A DNA stretch of 64,000 nucleotides from Georgenia soli (GTDB lineage: Bacteria; Actinomycetota; Actinomycetes; Actinomycetales; Actinomycetaceae): contig NZ_PDJI01000004.1 in NCBI RefSeq assembly GCF_002563695.1, forward strand, positions 3,910,701-3,974,700, in the 5' to 3' direction. This document shows, one piece after another, positions 9,406 to 17,983 of this stretch (positions are counted from its first letter, which is position 1; each line of letters opens with the position of its first letter). The translations under genes and the position numbers were made by a program. A model generated the notes under the pieces. It was not told where the DNA came from, did no database searches, and worked only from the letters and a program-made list of their open reading frames with translations.

Positions 9406-12018
9406 TCAGGGGCAGTCGCTGCGGTCGGCGGGGGCGCCGGACGGAACGAGCTCGGCCGCCCGTGACCGGCCCAGGTTCCACTCGAGGAGGTCGTCCGGGC
9501 GCGCGTCCTCCGCGGCGGGCAGGGCGCACCTCTGCAGCTCCTCGGGCAGGCCGTCCACGACGGCAGGCACCGCGTCCGGCCCCAGCGAGGCGAGGTACCA
9601 GGTGTCGATCTTGCCGGTCTCCTGGTAGCGCTCGATGTTCTGCCTCGCGACCCACCCCTCCGGGTTCGCCAGGCCGACGGCGAGGAGCAGGGCCGCCCCC
9701 GACGCCAGGGCGGCGCGGGGCAGCCACCAGGCGGACCAGCGCACACCCGCGACCATCACCAGGAGCACGAGGAGGCCGAGCCACGCCTCGAAGACGTCGA
9801 CCAGCACCCGCAGCACGGTGAACCCGAACGCCTGCTGGTAAACCGCCATCCGGAAGAGCGCGGAGGCGACGACCACCAGCGTCAGCACGCACAGCACGCC
9901 CAGGGCGACCCGCAGCACCAACCGGTCCCGCGCCGTCGCGCGGGGCGCCTTGTGCACCGCGAGGGCGACCGTCACCAGGGTCAGCGTCGTCGCCACGGTG
10001 AGCTGGCCGAAGCCCTGGTGGACGTAGTCGGCGTAGCTCATGCCGGTCTGGCGGCGGACGTAGTCGTGCCCGCCCCACATCGCGGTCGCCTGGGCCAGCA
10101 CGAACCCGGCCAGCACGGCCACGACCATCCCCACCGGGACGAGCCACTCCCACGCCCGCGTCACCGGCTGGGCGGCGGGCAGGGCGAGCCGGTCGACCCG
10201 CGGCGGGTTGAGGGCCAGGTAGCACGCCGCCAGGACGACGCCCGCGACCGCGACGAGGACGAAGGTGCGCTGGATCGCCGAGTCCCAGGCCAGGTCGGGC
10301 ACCAGGGCGGAGACCCAGGAGCCGAAGACGGCGTCCCCGGAGGCGAAGAGCCCGCCGAAGACCACGAGCGCGACGAGCGAGACGGCCGCCGTGCGCAGCA
10401 CCGGCCACAGCAGCCGCTGGTCGCTGGTGGCGGTGATGGTCCGCCCGAGCAGCGGCAGGCCCCGCACGGCCGAGAGGACCCACGCGGCGGGGCCGGCGAG
10501 CACGGCGAGGGTGCGGCGTGCGTCCGTCAGCGCCGTCGTGACGAGGAGGCCCGCGGCGAGCAGCGCCAGGACCGTGACCCACTCCGCGGCGCGGAGCACC
10601 GTGAGCGAGCCGAGGCCGAGGCAGAGCGCCGCCGACGCGAGCGTCCACGCGCGGGACCGACGCGGGGAGAGCCGCAGCACGAGGACGCCGGCGAGCAGGA
10701 GCACCAGCAGCAGCGCGACCCCGGTGCTCCGTCCGGGCAGGACGACGGCGGCGAGGGCCCCGATGCCGAGAGAGGCGAGCAGGGCGCCCTGGGCGGTCCG
10801 GGGGCCGCCCTCCGGCCAGAGGCCGCCGAAGAGAGTCTCGGCGAACGACGGCGCGGCGGCGGTCCGGGCACCCCCCTGCGCGGGGACGTCGGGAACGGAC
10901 GCGGTGGTGGACACGTGGACCTCTTCTCCGGCGGCGTGCTGCCGCCCGGTGGGCAGGGGTGCGGGCAGGGGGGCGTGGTCCTCCGGCGGCGGGGCCGACG
11001 GTGCGGCCGCCCGGGGCCGGGCGAGACGGGGCAGGACGGCGCGGACGCGACCACCTCCGCCGTCGTCCGGGGGCAGCGCGGTGATCGTGCCGCCGTGGAG
11101 CTCGCAGACCCAGCGCGCGATGGCCAGGCCCAGGCCGGTCCCTCCGCCCGCGTGCTGGTCGGACCAGAAGCGGGTGAAGACCTCCTCGGCGTGCTCGGGC
11201 GGGATGCCGTCGCCGGTGTCGGTCACCTCGAGGGCCCAGCTGCCGCCGGGCAGCGTCTCTGCACGGACGGTCACCGTGCCGCCGGCGGGCGTGTGCCGGG
11301 TGGCGTTGTCGAGGAGGTTGGCGACCACCTGGTGCAGGCGCGCGGCGTCCGCGTGGACCGTGAGGTCCGGGGGACAGACCTCCGCGGTGATCGTCACGTC
11401 GCGTCCGTGCGAGCCGGCCTCGGCGACCGCCCGGTCGATCAGGTCGGACACCGCGAGGGGGCCGACGTCGAGCGGGGCCGCGCCGGCGTCGACACGGCTG
11501 AGGTCGAGGAGGTCGCCCACCAGGTCGCTCAGCCGCTCGGACTGGGTCAGGGCCGTCTGGAGGGCGTCGTCGTCGGGCCGGACCACGCCGTCGACCAGGT
11601 TCTCCAGCAGCGCCCGCTGCGCGGCCAGCGGGGTGCGCAGCTCGTGGGAGACGGTGGCGAGGAGCTGGCGGCGCTGGTCGTCGGCGTCGTGGAGGTCCTG
11701 CGCCATGGTGTTGAACGCCCGCGCGAGCCGGCCCACCTCGTCGGCCGAGGTGGCCCGCACCCGCGCCGAGTAGTCCCCTCGCGCCATGCGCGAGGCGGCG
11801 TGGGTCATCTCGCGCAGGGGGGAGGTCATGCCGCGGGCCAGCCACTGGGTCACGGCCAGCGCTGCGGCCACGGTCACCGGCACGCTCAGCCACGCCGGCA
11901 CGCCGGCCCGGCCCCCGATCTCGGCGACGAGGGTGGCCGCGACCACGCTGAGCCCGACGAGGAGCCCGAACTTCAGCTTGACGGAGCCGACGCCGTCCAG
12001 GGGGCGGTCGCGGTCCAT
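9406..12018 (-). CDS. sensor histidine kinase fused in frame to a DUF4173/DUF4153 membrane domain
   Basis: A continuous 870-residue frame. Residues 1-340 are a HAMP histidine kinase with two N-terminal transmembrane helices and almost no extracytoplasmic loop. It carries the H-box (TVSHELRTPLA), N-box (VVANLLDNATRH), G1 (DTGDGIPPEH) and G2 (GTGLGLAI). After a Pro/Ala linker, residues 369-870 hold about ten membrane helices and a soluble tail typical of DUF4173. The two parts are usually separate neighbouring genes. An internal GTG at 10914 has a strong RBS (GGAGAAGAGG, 5 nt spacing) and would give the 502-residue DUF4173 part alone, so either a true fusion, dual translation or a lost stop codon is possible. 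The ATG overlaps the response regulator stop (ATGA). Confidence 0.85.
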   Translation of the reverse strand: MDRDRPLDGVGSVKLKFGLLVGLSVVAATLVAEIGGRAGVPAWLSVPVTVAAALAVTQWLARGMTSPLREMTHAASRMARGDYSARVRATSADEVGRLARAFNTMAQDLHDADDQRRQLLATVSHELRTPLAAQRALLENLVDGVVRPDDDALQTALTQSERLSDLVGDLLDLSRVDAGAAPLDVGPLAVSDLIDRAVAEAGSHGRDVTITAEVCPPDLTVHADAARLHQVVANLLDNATRHTPAGGTVTVRAETLPGGSWALEVTDTGDGIPPEHAEEVFTRFWSDQHAGGGTGLGLAIARWVCELHGGTITALPPDDGGGGRVRAVLPRLARPRAAAPSAPPPEDHAPLPAPLPTGRQHAAGEEVHVSTTASVPDVPAQGGARTAAAPSFAETLFGGLWPEGGPRTAQGALLASLGIGALAAVVLPGRSTGVALLLVLLLAGVLVLRLSPRRSRAWTLASAALCLGLGSLTVLRAAEWVTVLALLAAGLLVTTALTDARRTLAVLAGPAAWVLSAVRGLPLLGRTITATSDQRLLWPVLRTAAVSLVALVVFGGLFASGDAVFGSWVSALVPDLAWDSAIQRTFVLVAVAGVVLAACYLALNPPRVDRLALPAAQPVTRAWEWLVPVGMVVAVLAGFVLAQATAMWGGHDYVRRQTGMSYADYVHQGFGQLTVATTLTLVTVALAVHKAPRATARDRLVLRVALGVLCVLTLVVVASALFRMAVYQQAFGFTVLRVLVDVFEAWLGLLVLLVMVAGVRWSAWWLPRAALASGAALLLAVGLANPEGWVARQNIERYQETGKIDTWYLASLGPDAVPAVVDGLPEELQRCALPAAEDARPDDLLEWNLGRSRAAELVPSGAPADRSDCP

Positions 12019-12719
12019 CAGGCCTCCAGCGCGTAGCCGACGCCGTGGACGGTGCGCACGCGGGACGCCCCGATCTTCGCCCGCAGCGACTTGACGTGGC
12101 TGTCGAGCGTCCGGGTGCCGCGGGCGTCGGCCCAGCCCCAGACCTCGCGCATCAGGTCCTCGCGCGTGCGCACGGTGCCCGCGGCGTCCGCCAGCTCGAC
12201 GAGCAGGTCGAACTCCAGCGGCGTGAGGTGGACGACCTCGCCGGAGACGGTGACACGCCGGGCGGCCCGGTCGACGGCGAGCGCGCCGACCTCGAGGCGG
12301 GGCGGGGCGGACGCGGCGAGCTCACGCGCCCGCTCCACGCGGCGCAGCAGCGCACGGATGCGGGCGACGACCTCGCGGGAGCGGAACGGCTTGGTGACGT
12401 AGTCGTCCGCGCCGACCGCGAGGCCGACGAGGACGTCGGTCTCCTCGACCCGGGCGGTCAGCATGAGCACCGGCACCGGGCGGGACGCCTGGATCCGCCG
12501 GCACACCTCGATCCCGTCGAAACCCGGGAGCATGACGTCGAGGACCACGAGGTCGGGCCGGTGCTGGGCGTGCGCCGCGACGGCGCCGGGCCCGTCGTAG
12601 GCCTGGACGACGGCGAAGCCCTCGGCCGTCAGGCGGTCCGCGAGGGCCTGGTTGATCGTGGCGTCGTCCTCGACGACGAGGAGCGTGGCCGGCTCGGTGG
12701 CGGCCGGGGTGGTGGTCAT
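12018..12719 (-). CDS. OmpR/PhoB-family response regulator
   Basis: A 233-residue two-component regulator. The receiver domain has the acidic pair VEDD near residue 17, the phosphoacceptor Asp in LVVLDVMLPG near 60, and Lys in VTKPF. The C-terminal winged helix has the LTPLEFDLL and RTLDSHVKSLRAKIG signatures. It is translationally coupled to the downstream kinase, its probable partner. A TAGGCT -10 box on the minus strand (12727-12732) ends 7 nt before the ATG, so transcription is probably leaderless. Confidence 0.95.
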   Translation of the reverse strand: MTTTPAATEPATLLVVEDDATINQALADRLTAEGFAVVQAYDGPGAVAAHAQHRPDLVVLDVMLPGFDGIEVCRRIQASRPVPVLMLTARVEETDVLVGLAVGADDYVTKPFRSREVVARIRALLRRVERARELAASAPPRLEVGALAVDRAARRVTVSGEVVHLTPLEFDLLVELADAAGTVRTREDLMREVWGWADARGTRTLDSHVKSLRAKIGASRVRTVHGVGYALEA

Positions 12720-12816
12720 GGACCCGAGCCTAGGAGCGGGGCCCGGTCGGTCCTGGGTGCGCCGCGTGGAGGTTGTGTGAAGGTTCGTGACCTCGCCGCC
12801 GGCCCGGTGCCCGGGT

Positions 12817-12865
12817 ACGACGACGACGGCGCCGCCTCCGAGGGGAGGGGCGCCGTCGTCGTCGT
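12817..12865 (-). terminator. terminator of the fab operon
   Basis: Perfect 17-bp stem (12817-12833 with 12849-12865) around a 15-nt loop that can itself pair further. It lies just downstream of the fabF stop on the minus strand. Confidence 0.85.
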
Positions 12866-12890
12866 GGGGCGGGCCGTGGGGCCGGCCGGG

Positions 12891-14123
12891 TCAGGCGGAG
12901 GCGACCACCAGGGCCACGTTGTGGCCGCCGAAGCCGAACGCGTTGTTCACGGCCGCGATCTGCCCGGAGGGCAGGGCGCGCGGGGTGTCGCGCACGAGGT
13001 CGATCGTGATGTCCTCCTGCAGGTTCGCCACGTTGATCGTGGGCGGGGCCTGGCGCTCGCGCACGGCCAGCACCGTCAGCACGGTCTCCAGGGCGCCGGC
13101 GCCGCCGAGCAGGTGCCCGGTCATCGACTTGGTGGCGGAGACGGCGGTGTCGTCGCCGACCACGCGGCTGATCGCGGCCGCCTCGACGCCGTCGCCGGCG
13201 GGGGTGGAGGTCGCGTGGGCGTTGACGTGCACGATGTCCTCGCCCGCCAGGTCGGCGTCGGCGAGGGCGATGCGCATCGCGCGCTCCTGGCCGGCGCCGG
13301 TCGGGTCCGGCGGGGCGATGTCGAAGGCGTCGGCGGTCATGCCCAGGCCCGCCACGACGGCGTGCACGCGGGCGCCGCGGGCGGCGGCGTGCTCGGCCGA
13401 CTCCAGGACCACGATCCCCGCGCCCTCGCCCATGACGAAGCCGTCACGGTCGACGTCGTAGGGGCGGGAGGCGCCGGCGGGGTCGTCGTTGCGGGTGGAC
13501 AGGGCCTGCATCTTCGCGAAGGCCGCCAGCGGGAGGGGGTGGATGGCCGCCTCGGTGCCGCCGGCGATGACGACGTCGGCGCGTCCGTCACGGATCATCT
13601 CCACGCCGTAGGCGATCGCCTCCGCACCCGAGGCGCAGGCGGAGATCGGGGCGTGGGCGCCGGCCTTCGCGCCGAACTTCACCGAGATGTTGGCGGCGGG
13701 GGAGTTCGCCATGAGCATGGGCACGGTCAGGGGCATGACGCGGCGCGCGCCCTTCTCCTTCACCGTGTCCCAGGCCTCCAGGATCGTCCAGACGCCGCCG
13801 ATGCCGGAGCCGACGACGGCGCCCAGGCGTTCGCCGTCGACCTCGGGGCTGCCGGCGTCCTCCCAGGCCTCGCGCGCCGCCACGAGGGCGTACTGCGCGG
13901 AGGGGTCCATCCGGCGGATCTCGTTGCGGGCCAGGACGGTGTCGGTGGGGACGGCGAGGGTGCCCGCGAAGTTGACGGGGATCTCGTACTGCTCGGCCCA
14001 GTCGTTCTCCAGCGTGCGCACGCCCGACTTGCCGGCCAGGACCATGTCCCAGGTGGTGGCCACGTCCCCGCCCAGGGGGTTCGTGGTGCCCAGACCGGTG
14101 ATGACGACGGTGGGCTGTGCCAT
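12891..14123 (-). CDS. fabF: beta-ketoacyl-ACP synthase II
   Basis: A 410-residue condensing enzyme for chain elongation in type II fatty acid synthesis. The catalytic triad is visible: nucleophile Cys163 in SACASGAEA, His303 in NAHATSTPAGD and His337 in KSMTGHLLGGAG (with Lys332). The C-terminal glycine-rich NNAFGFGGHN loop is intact. It is the last gene of fabD-fabH-acpP-fabF and is followed by a strong terminator. The cluster resembles the Streptomyces fabDHPF operon. Confidence 0.96.
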   Translation of the reverse strand: MAQPTVVITGLGTTNPLGGDVATTWDMVLAGKSGVRTLENDWAEQYEIPVNFAGTLAVPTDTVLARNEIRRMDPSAQYALVAAREAWEDAGSPEVDGERLGAVVGSGIGGVWTILEAWDTVKEKGARRVMPLTVPMLMANSPAANISVKFGAKAGAHAPISACASGAEAIAYGVEMIRDGRADVVIAGGTEAAIHPLPLAAFAKMQALSTRNDDPAGASRPYDVDRDGFVMGEGAGIVVLESAEHAAARGARVHAVVAGLGMTADAFDIAPPDPTGAGQERAMRIALADADLAGEDIVHVNAHATSTPAGDGVEAAAISRVVGDDTAVSATKSMTGHLLGGAGALETVLTVLAVRERQAPPTINVANLQEDITIDLVRDTPRALPSGQIAAVNNAFGFGGHNVALVVASA

Positions 14124-14194
14124 GCGGTGCTCCAGGGGGGTTCGGGGGCCGCCCGGCGGGCGGCGGGACGTCAGGTGGTTCGGCAGGAGGCGGC

Positions 14195-14224
14195 GCGGGG
14201 GCGCACCGGTGGGCGCACCCCCGC
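14195..14224 (-). terminator. possible attenuator hairpin between acpP and fabF
   Basis: A GC-rich 10-bp stem with one bulge lies in the 108-bp gap between acpP and fabF. Partial termination here would make more acpP than fabF transcript, which fits the high ACP demand, but this is inference. Confidence 0.4.
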
Positions 14225-14231
14225 GGGCCGG

Positions 14232-14483
14232 TCAGGCCTGCTGGGCGCCGTTGATGTAGCTGACGGCGTCCTGGACGGTCTTGAGGTTGCCGACCTCCTC
14301 GTCCGGGATGCGCACGTCGAACTTCTCCTCGGCGAGGGTCGCGATGGTCATCATCGACAGCGAGTCGACGTCGAGGTCGTCCGTGAAGGACTTCTCCGGG
14401 GTGACCGACTCGGCCGGCAGGCCGGTCTCCTCGTTGACGATCTCGGCCAGGCCGGCAAGGATCTCCTGCTCGCTGAAAGCCAT
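14232..14483 (-). CDS. acpP: acyl carrier protein
   Basis: An 83-residue acidic four-helix carrier protein. The phosphopantetheine attachment serine is Ser41 in DVDSLSMM. Sequence and length are typical of fatty acid synthesis ACPs, and the gene sits between fabH and fabF. It has its own RBS and a leader of about 87 bp after fabH. Confidence 0.96.
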   Translation of the reverse strand: MAFSEQEILAGLAEIVNEETGLPAESVTPEKSFTDDLDVDSLSMMTIATLAEEKFDVRIPDEEVGNLKTVQDAVSYINGAQQA

Positions 14484-14570
14484 GTGGTTGCTCCGTTTCC
14501 GTGGGTGTTGCTGGTTGTCGGTTGACAGTCTGGGGGCTGCCGCCGCCCTGACGCGCAGGCGCGCGGCAGG

Positions 14571-15587
14571 TCAGGGCAGCACCACGACCTGCGCGGCGTA
14601 CGCCAGACCGGCCCCGAAGCCGATCTGCAGGGCGATGTCCCCGCTCTTCGCCTGCCCCTCACGGAGCAGGCGCTCCGTGGCGAGCGGGATGGACGCCGCC
14701 GAGGTGTTGCCGGTCTCGGCGATGTCCCGGGCCACCACGACGTCCTCGCGCAGCCCGAGCTTCTTGACCATGTGGTCGATGATCCGCATGTTCGCCTGGT
14801 GCGGGAGGAACACGTCGATGTCCTCCGGGCGCAGCCCGGCCGCCTCGATGGCCTGCTCGGCCACCGGGGTCATCTGGAACACGGCCCACTTGTAGACGGA
14901 CGGGCCCTCCTGGCGCAGGGTCGGCCACTCCACGTCGTCGCCCGGCTCCGCGTTGCGGTAGTCGAGCCAGGAGTGGGTCTGACGGATCATCGTGGCGGCG
15001 GACCCGTCGGAGCCCCACACCGTGCGGCCGATGCCCGGCTCCTCCGACGGCCCGACGACGGCGGCCCCGGCCCCGTCCCCCAGCAGGAAGCTGATGGAGC
15101 GGTCGGTCGGGTCGATGAAGTCGGACATCTTCTCCACGCCGATCACGAGCACGTGGCGGGCGGTGCCGGCGCGCACGAGGGCGTCGGCCTGCGCGATGCC
15201 GTACGCGTACCCGGCGCAGGCGGCGGAGATGTCGTAGGCCGGCGCCGGCGTGGCGCCGATGCGGTCGGCGACGACCGCGGCCAGGGACGGGGTCTGCTCG
15301 AACCAGGTGACGGTGGAGACCAGGACGGTGTCGATGTCGGAGCCCTGCAGGCCCGCGGCGTCGAGCGCCTCGCGTGCGGCCTGCTCGGCCAGGTCGGCGA
15401 CCGTGACGTCCTCGCCGGCGCGGCGCCGGGACACGATGCCGGTGCGCTGGCGGATCCACTCGTCCGAGGAGTTGATGGGACCGACGATGTCGTCGTTGAC
15501 GACGACGTTCTCGCCCCGCACGCCGCCCACCCCGAGGATGCGGGCGTGCTGGACGGGCTGCGGGGCGCGCAGGGTCGGTCGGGTCAT
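14571..15587 (-). CDS. fabH: beta-ketoacyl-ACP synthase III
   Basis: A 338-residue initiation condensing enzyme that joins an acyl-CoA primer to malonyl-ACP. Active-site Cys124 is in SAACAGYAYG; the His of HQANMRI and Asn of ETGNTSAAS complete the triad. The ATG at 15587 is chosen because it overlaps the fabD stop (ATGA) and has the RBS GGAGGA just upstream. In branched-chain-lipid actinobacteria this enzyme selects the primer; specificity cannot be read here. Confidence 0.95.
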   Translation of the reverse strand: MTRPTLRAPQPVQHARILGVGGVRGENVVVNDDIVGPINSSDEWIRQRTGIVSRRRAGEDVTVADLAEQAAREALDAAGLQGSDIDTVLVSTVTWFEQTPSLAAVVADRIGATPAPAYDISAACAGYAYGIAQADALVRAGTARHVLVIGVEKMSDFIDPTDRSISFLLGDGAGAAVVGPSEEPGIGRTVWGSDGSAATMIRQTHSWLDYRNAEPGDDVEWPTLRQEGPSVYKWAVFQMTPVAEQAIEAAGLRPEDIDVFLPHQANMRIIDHMVKKLGLREDVVVARDIAETGNTSAASIPLATERLLREGQAKSGDIALQIGFGAGLAYAAQVVVLP

Positions 15588-16510
15588 CGGGTTCCTCCGT
15601 GGCGGGTCATCAGGTCGCGGGCTGCGGGCAGGTCCTCGGGGCTCTTGACGGCCACGGTCTCCACCCCGGGAAGCGTACGTCGGGCGAGGCCGGTGAGGAC
15701 GCCGCCGGGGCAGAGCTCGACGACACCGGTGACCCCGAGCGCGAGCAGCTGCTCGCAGCACAGGTCCCAGCGCACGGGGTTGGCCACCTGGGTCACCAGC
15801 CGCTCGAGCGTCTCGGCGCCCGTGGTGACGACGGCGCCGTCGGCGTTGGACAGCAGCGTCAGGTGCGGGTCGGCGGGGGCGAGCGAGGACGCGGCCGTGC
15901 GGACCCGCTCGACGGCGGGGGCCATGTGCTCGGTGTGGAACGCGCCGGCCACCTGCAGCGGGATCACGCGCGCCCGGGCGGGCGGGTCGGCGGCGAGCGC
16001 CTGGAGCTGCTCCGCCGTGCCGGCGGCCACCACCTGGCCGCCGCCGTTGACGTTGGCCGCCGTGAGGCCGTGCCGGGCGAGCACCTCCGCCACCTCGTCC
16101 GGCTTCCCGCCGACGACGGCGGTCATGCCGGTGGGGCGGGCGCCCGCGGCGTCGGCCATCGCCCGGCCGCGCTCGCGTACGAGCATGAGGGCCTGCTCGT
16201 CCGTCAGCACACCCGCGACGGCCGCCGCGGCCAGCTCGCCGACCGAGTGGCCGGCGGTGGCGTCGGGCTCGGGGACGTCCTCCAGGCCCAGCGCGTGGCG
16301 GCTGAGCAGCGAGGCCGCGACGATGAGCGGCTGGGCCACGCGCGTGTCCCGGATGGTGTCCGCGTCGGCGGTCGTGCCCAGCGAGACGAGGTCGAGCTCG
16401 GTGACCTCGGCGTAACGCCCGAGGCGTTCGCGCAGCTCCGGCTCCTCGAGCCAGGGAGCGAGCATGCCGGGGGTCTGGGCGCCCTGACCAGGGCAGAGGA
16501 GGGCTAGCAC
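15584..16510 (-). CDS. fabD: malonyl-CoA:ACP transacylase
   Basis: A 308-residue enzyme that loads malonate on ACP. The GQGAQ loop, the catalytic Ser89 in GHSVGEL and the His of AFHTEHM are present. The GTG at 16510 (VLALLCPGQGAQ) is chosen because the family starts a few residues before GQGAQ; the frame is open further upstream but that part is Arg-rich and unlike FabD. The first gene of the FAS-II operon. A candidate FasR site lies 68-86 nt upstream. Confidence 0.93.
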   Translation of the reverse strand: MLALLCPGQGAQTPGMLAPWLEEPELRERLGRYAEVTELDLVSLGTTADADTIRDTRVAQPLIVAASLLSRHALGLEDVPEPDATAGHSVGELAAAAVAGVLTDEQALMLVRERGRAMADAAGARPTGMTAVVGGKPDEVAEVLARHGLTAANVNGGGQVVAAGTAEQLQALAADPPARARVIPLQVAGAFHTEHMAPAVERVRTAASSLAPADPHLTLLSNADGAVVTTGAETLERLVTQVANPVRWDLCCEQLLALGVTGVVELCPGGVLTGLARRTLPGVETVAVKSPEDLPAARDLMTRHGGTR

Positions 16511-16577
16511 CGTCCCACCATGCCAACCGGGCCCCGCCCGGCCCCGCCTACGACGCCTACCAACTCGTTCACGACCC

Positions 16578-16596
16578 CTTGTCACTTCCCTACAAA
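16578..16596. promoter_or_regulatory. candidate FasR operator upstream of fabD
   Basis: A 19-bp element CTTGTC-N5-CCTACAAA lies 68-86 nt before the fabD start. The same element with identical spacing occurs upstream of the fasR-like gene (17908-17926). The core TTGT-N10-ACAA is an inverted repeat, as expected for a dimeric regulator. Confidence 0.6.
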
Positions 16597-16662
16597 CGTG
16601 TGCGCCATGTCACGGCGCCGTTCTTGTGCGCGGGGCCGCCGCCGGGCAGCCCGGGCGGGGGC

Positions 16663-17856
16663 TCAGAGACCGCTGTGGCGCGAGCCGTTCCCCGCGAGGC
16701 GGCCGACGGCGAGCGCGACCTGCAGCACGAAGCCCTCGCGCGCGTCCGTGGGGTCCCAGCCCACGACCTGACCGATCCGGCGCAGCCGGTACCGCACGGT
16801 GTTGGGGTGGACGTACAGCGCGCGGGCGGCCCCCTCGAGGGAGCGGCCCTGGGCGAGGTACTCCTCGAGGGTCTGCACCAGCGGCCCGCCGGCGGCCACG
16901 AGAGGTTTGTAGAGGTCCTCCACCAGGGTGCGGCGGGCGAGGGGGTCGCCGTTGAGCATGCGCTCGGGGAGCAGCTCGTCGGCGGGCACCGGGCGGGGCG
17001 CGCCGGGCCAGGCGGAGACGGCCAGCACGCCGGCGAGAGCGGCGCGGGCCGACCGGCCGGCCTCCCCGACCTCCCGCACCTCCGGCCCGAGGACCACCGG
17101 CCCGGGGCCGAAGCGGGGCAGGAGGGACTGTGCGGCGCCGCGGAGGTCGCCCTCGCCGCCGAGCACGACCACCACGCGGTCACCCTGGATGCCCACGAGT
17201 GCGTCCTGGGCCGCCCGGCGGCACGCGCGCCGCAGGTCGGCGGTGCGCCGTTCGTCCATCTCGGCCGGCGCCTGCCCGACCATCACCAACGTGCTGCCGC
17301 GCCCCGACCAGCCGAGCGCGGAGATGCGCGAGCGCAGCGACTCGTCGCCGCCGCGCACGAGGGAGTCCACCACCAGGGCCTCGAGGCGCGCGTCCCAGGC
17401 ACCGCGGGTCTCGGCGGCGCGGGCGTAGACCTCGGCGGCGGAGAACGCCACCTCCCGCGAGTAGACCAGCACCGCCTCGCGCAGGTCGCGCTGCTGTCCC
17501 GGCTCGGCGAGCTGGACGGCGTTGTCCTCGACGACCTCGACGACGATGCGCACCAGCTGGAGCGTGTGCTGCAGCGAGATGGAACGCGTGAGCTCCGGCG
17601 GGGCGGCCCGGAAGATCTCCTGGGCGTTGTACGTGCCCGCCCGCGGCTCCTCGTACCAGGTGATGAACGCGGCGATGCCGGCCTGGGCCACCAGGCCGAT
17701 CCAGGAGCGGTCCTCGGCGGCGAGGGCGCGGTACCAGTCGAGCTCGGCGTCGAGGCGTTTCAGGGCCGCGGAGGTGAGCATGTCGCTCCCGCCGCGCAGC
17801 CGCCGGACGACGTCGGAGCTGCCGACCTCGCGCCCCGCCCGCTCGCTCGTCGTCAT
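16663..17856 (-). CDS. fasR: PucR-type transcriptional regulator of fatty acid synthesis (FasR-like)
   Basis: A 397-residue regulator with a C-terminal helix-turn-helix of the PucR/CdaR type (RSLEGAARALYVHPNTVRYRLRRIGQ) and a GGDEF-like middle region. Its place directly upstream of fabD in the same direction, and its architecture, match FasR of Streptomyces, the activator of fabDHPF. A matched pair of 19-bp motifs upstream of itself and of fabD supports this. The assignment is by synteny and family; binding is not shown. Confidence 0.85.
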   Translation of the reverse strand: MTTSERAGREVGSSDVVRRLRGGSDMLTSAALKRLDAELDWYRALAAEDRSWIGLVAQAGIAAFITWYEEPRAGTYNAQEIFRAAPPELTRSISLQHTLQLVRIVVEVVEDNAVQLAEPGQQRDLREAVLVYSREVAFSAAEVYARAAETRGAWDARLEALVVDSLVRGGDESLRSRISALGWSGRGSTLVMVGQAPAEMDERRTADLRRACRRAAQDALVGIQGDRVVVVLGGEGDLRGAAQSLLPRFGPGPVVLGPEVREVGEAGRSARAALAGVLAVSAWPGAPRPVPADELLPERMLNGDPLARRTLVEDLYKPLVAAGGPLVQTLEEYLAQGRSLEGAARALYVHPNTVRYRLRRIGQVVGWDPTDAREGFVLQVALAVGRLAGNGSRHSGL

Positions 17857-17907
17857 CGGCCCTCGCTGGTGATCATGTGGGGGAGCATAGGGCAGAAGGG
17901 GTCGTAT

Positions 17908-17926
17908 CTTGTCGGATGCCTACAAA
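17908..17926. promoter_or_regulatory. candidate FasR operator upstream of fasR
   Basis: Second copy of CTTGTC-N5-CCTACAAA, 52-70 nt upstream of the fasR start, implying autoregulation. It lies between fasR and a divergent gene. Confidence 0.55.
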
Positions 17927-17983
17927 GGGCTTGCCGGGGTGATCGACCGGCGGGTGCGGGGCCCACCGGATAGGGTCGGAGAC

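Noticed and set aside
14571..16526. One 651-residue protein covering fabH and part of fabD
   Set aside because: The N-terminal half is out-of-frame fabD; FabH begins at the ATG at 15587 with its own RBS.
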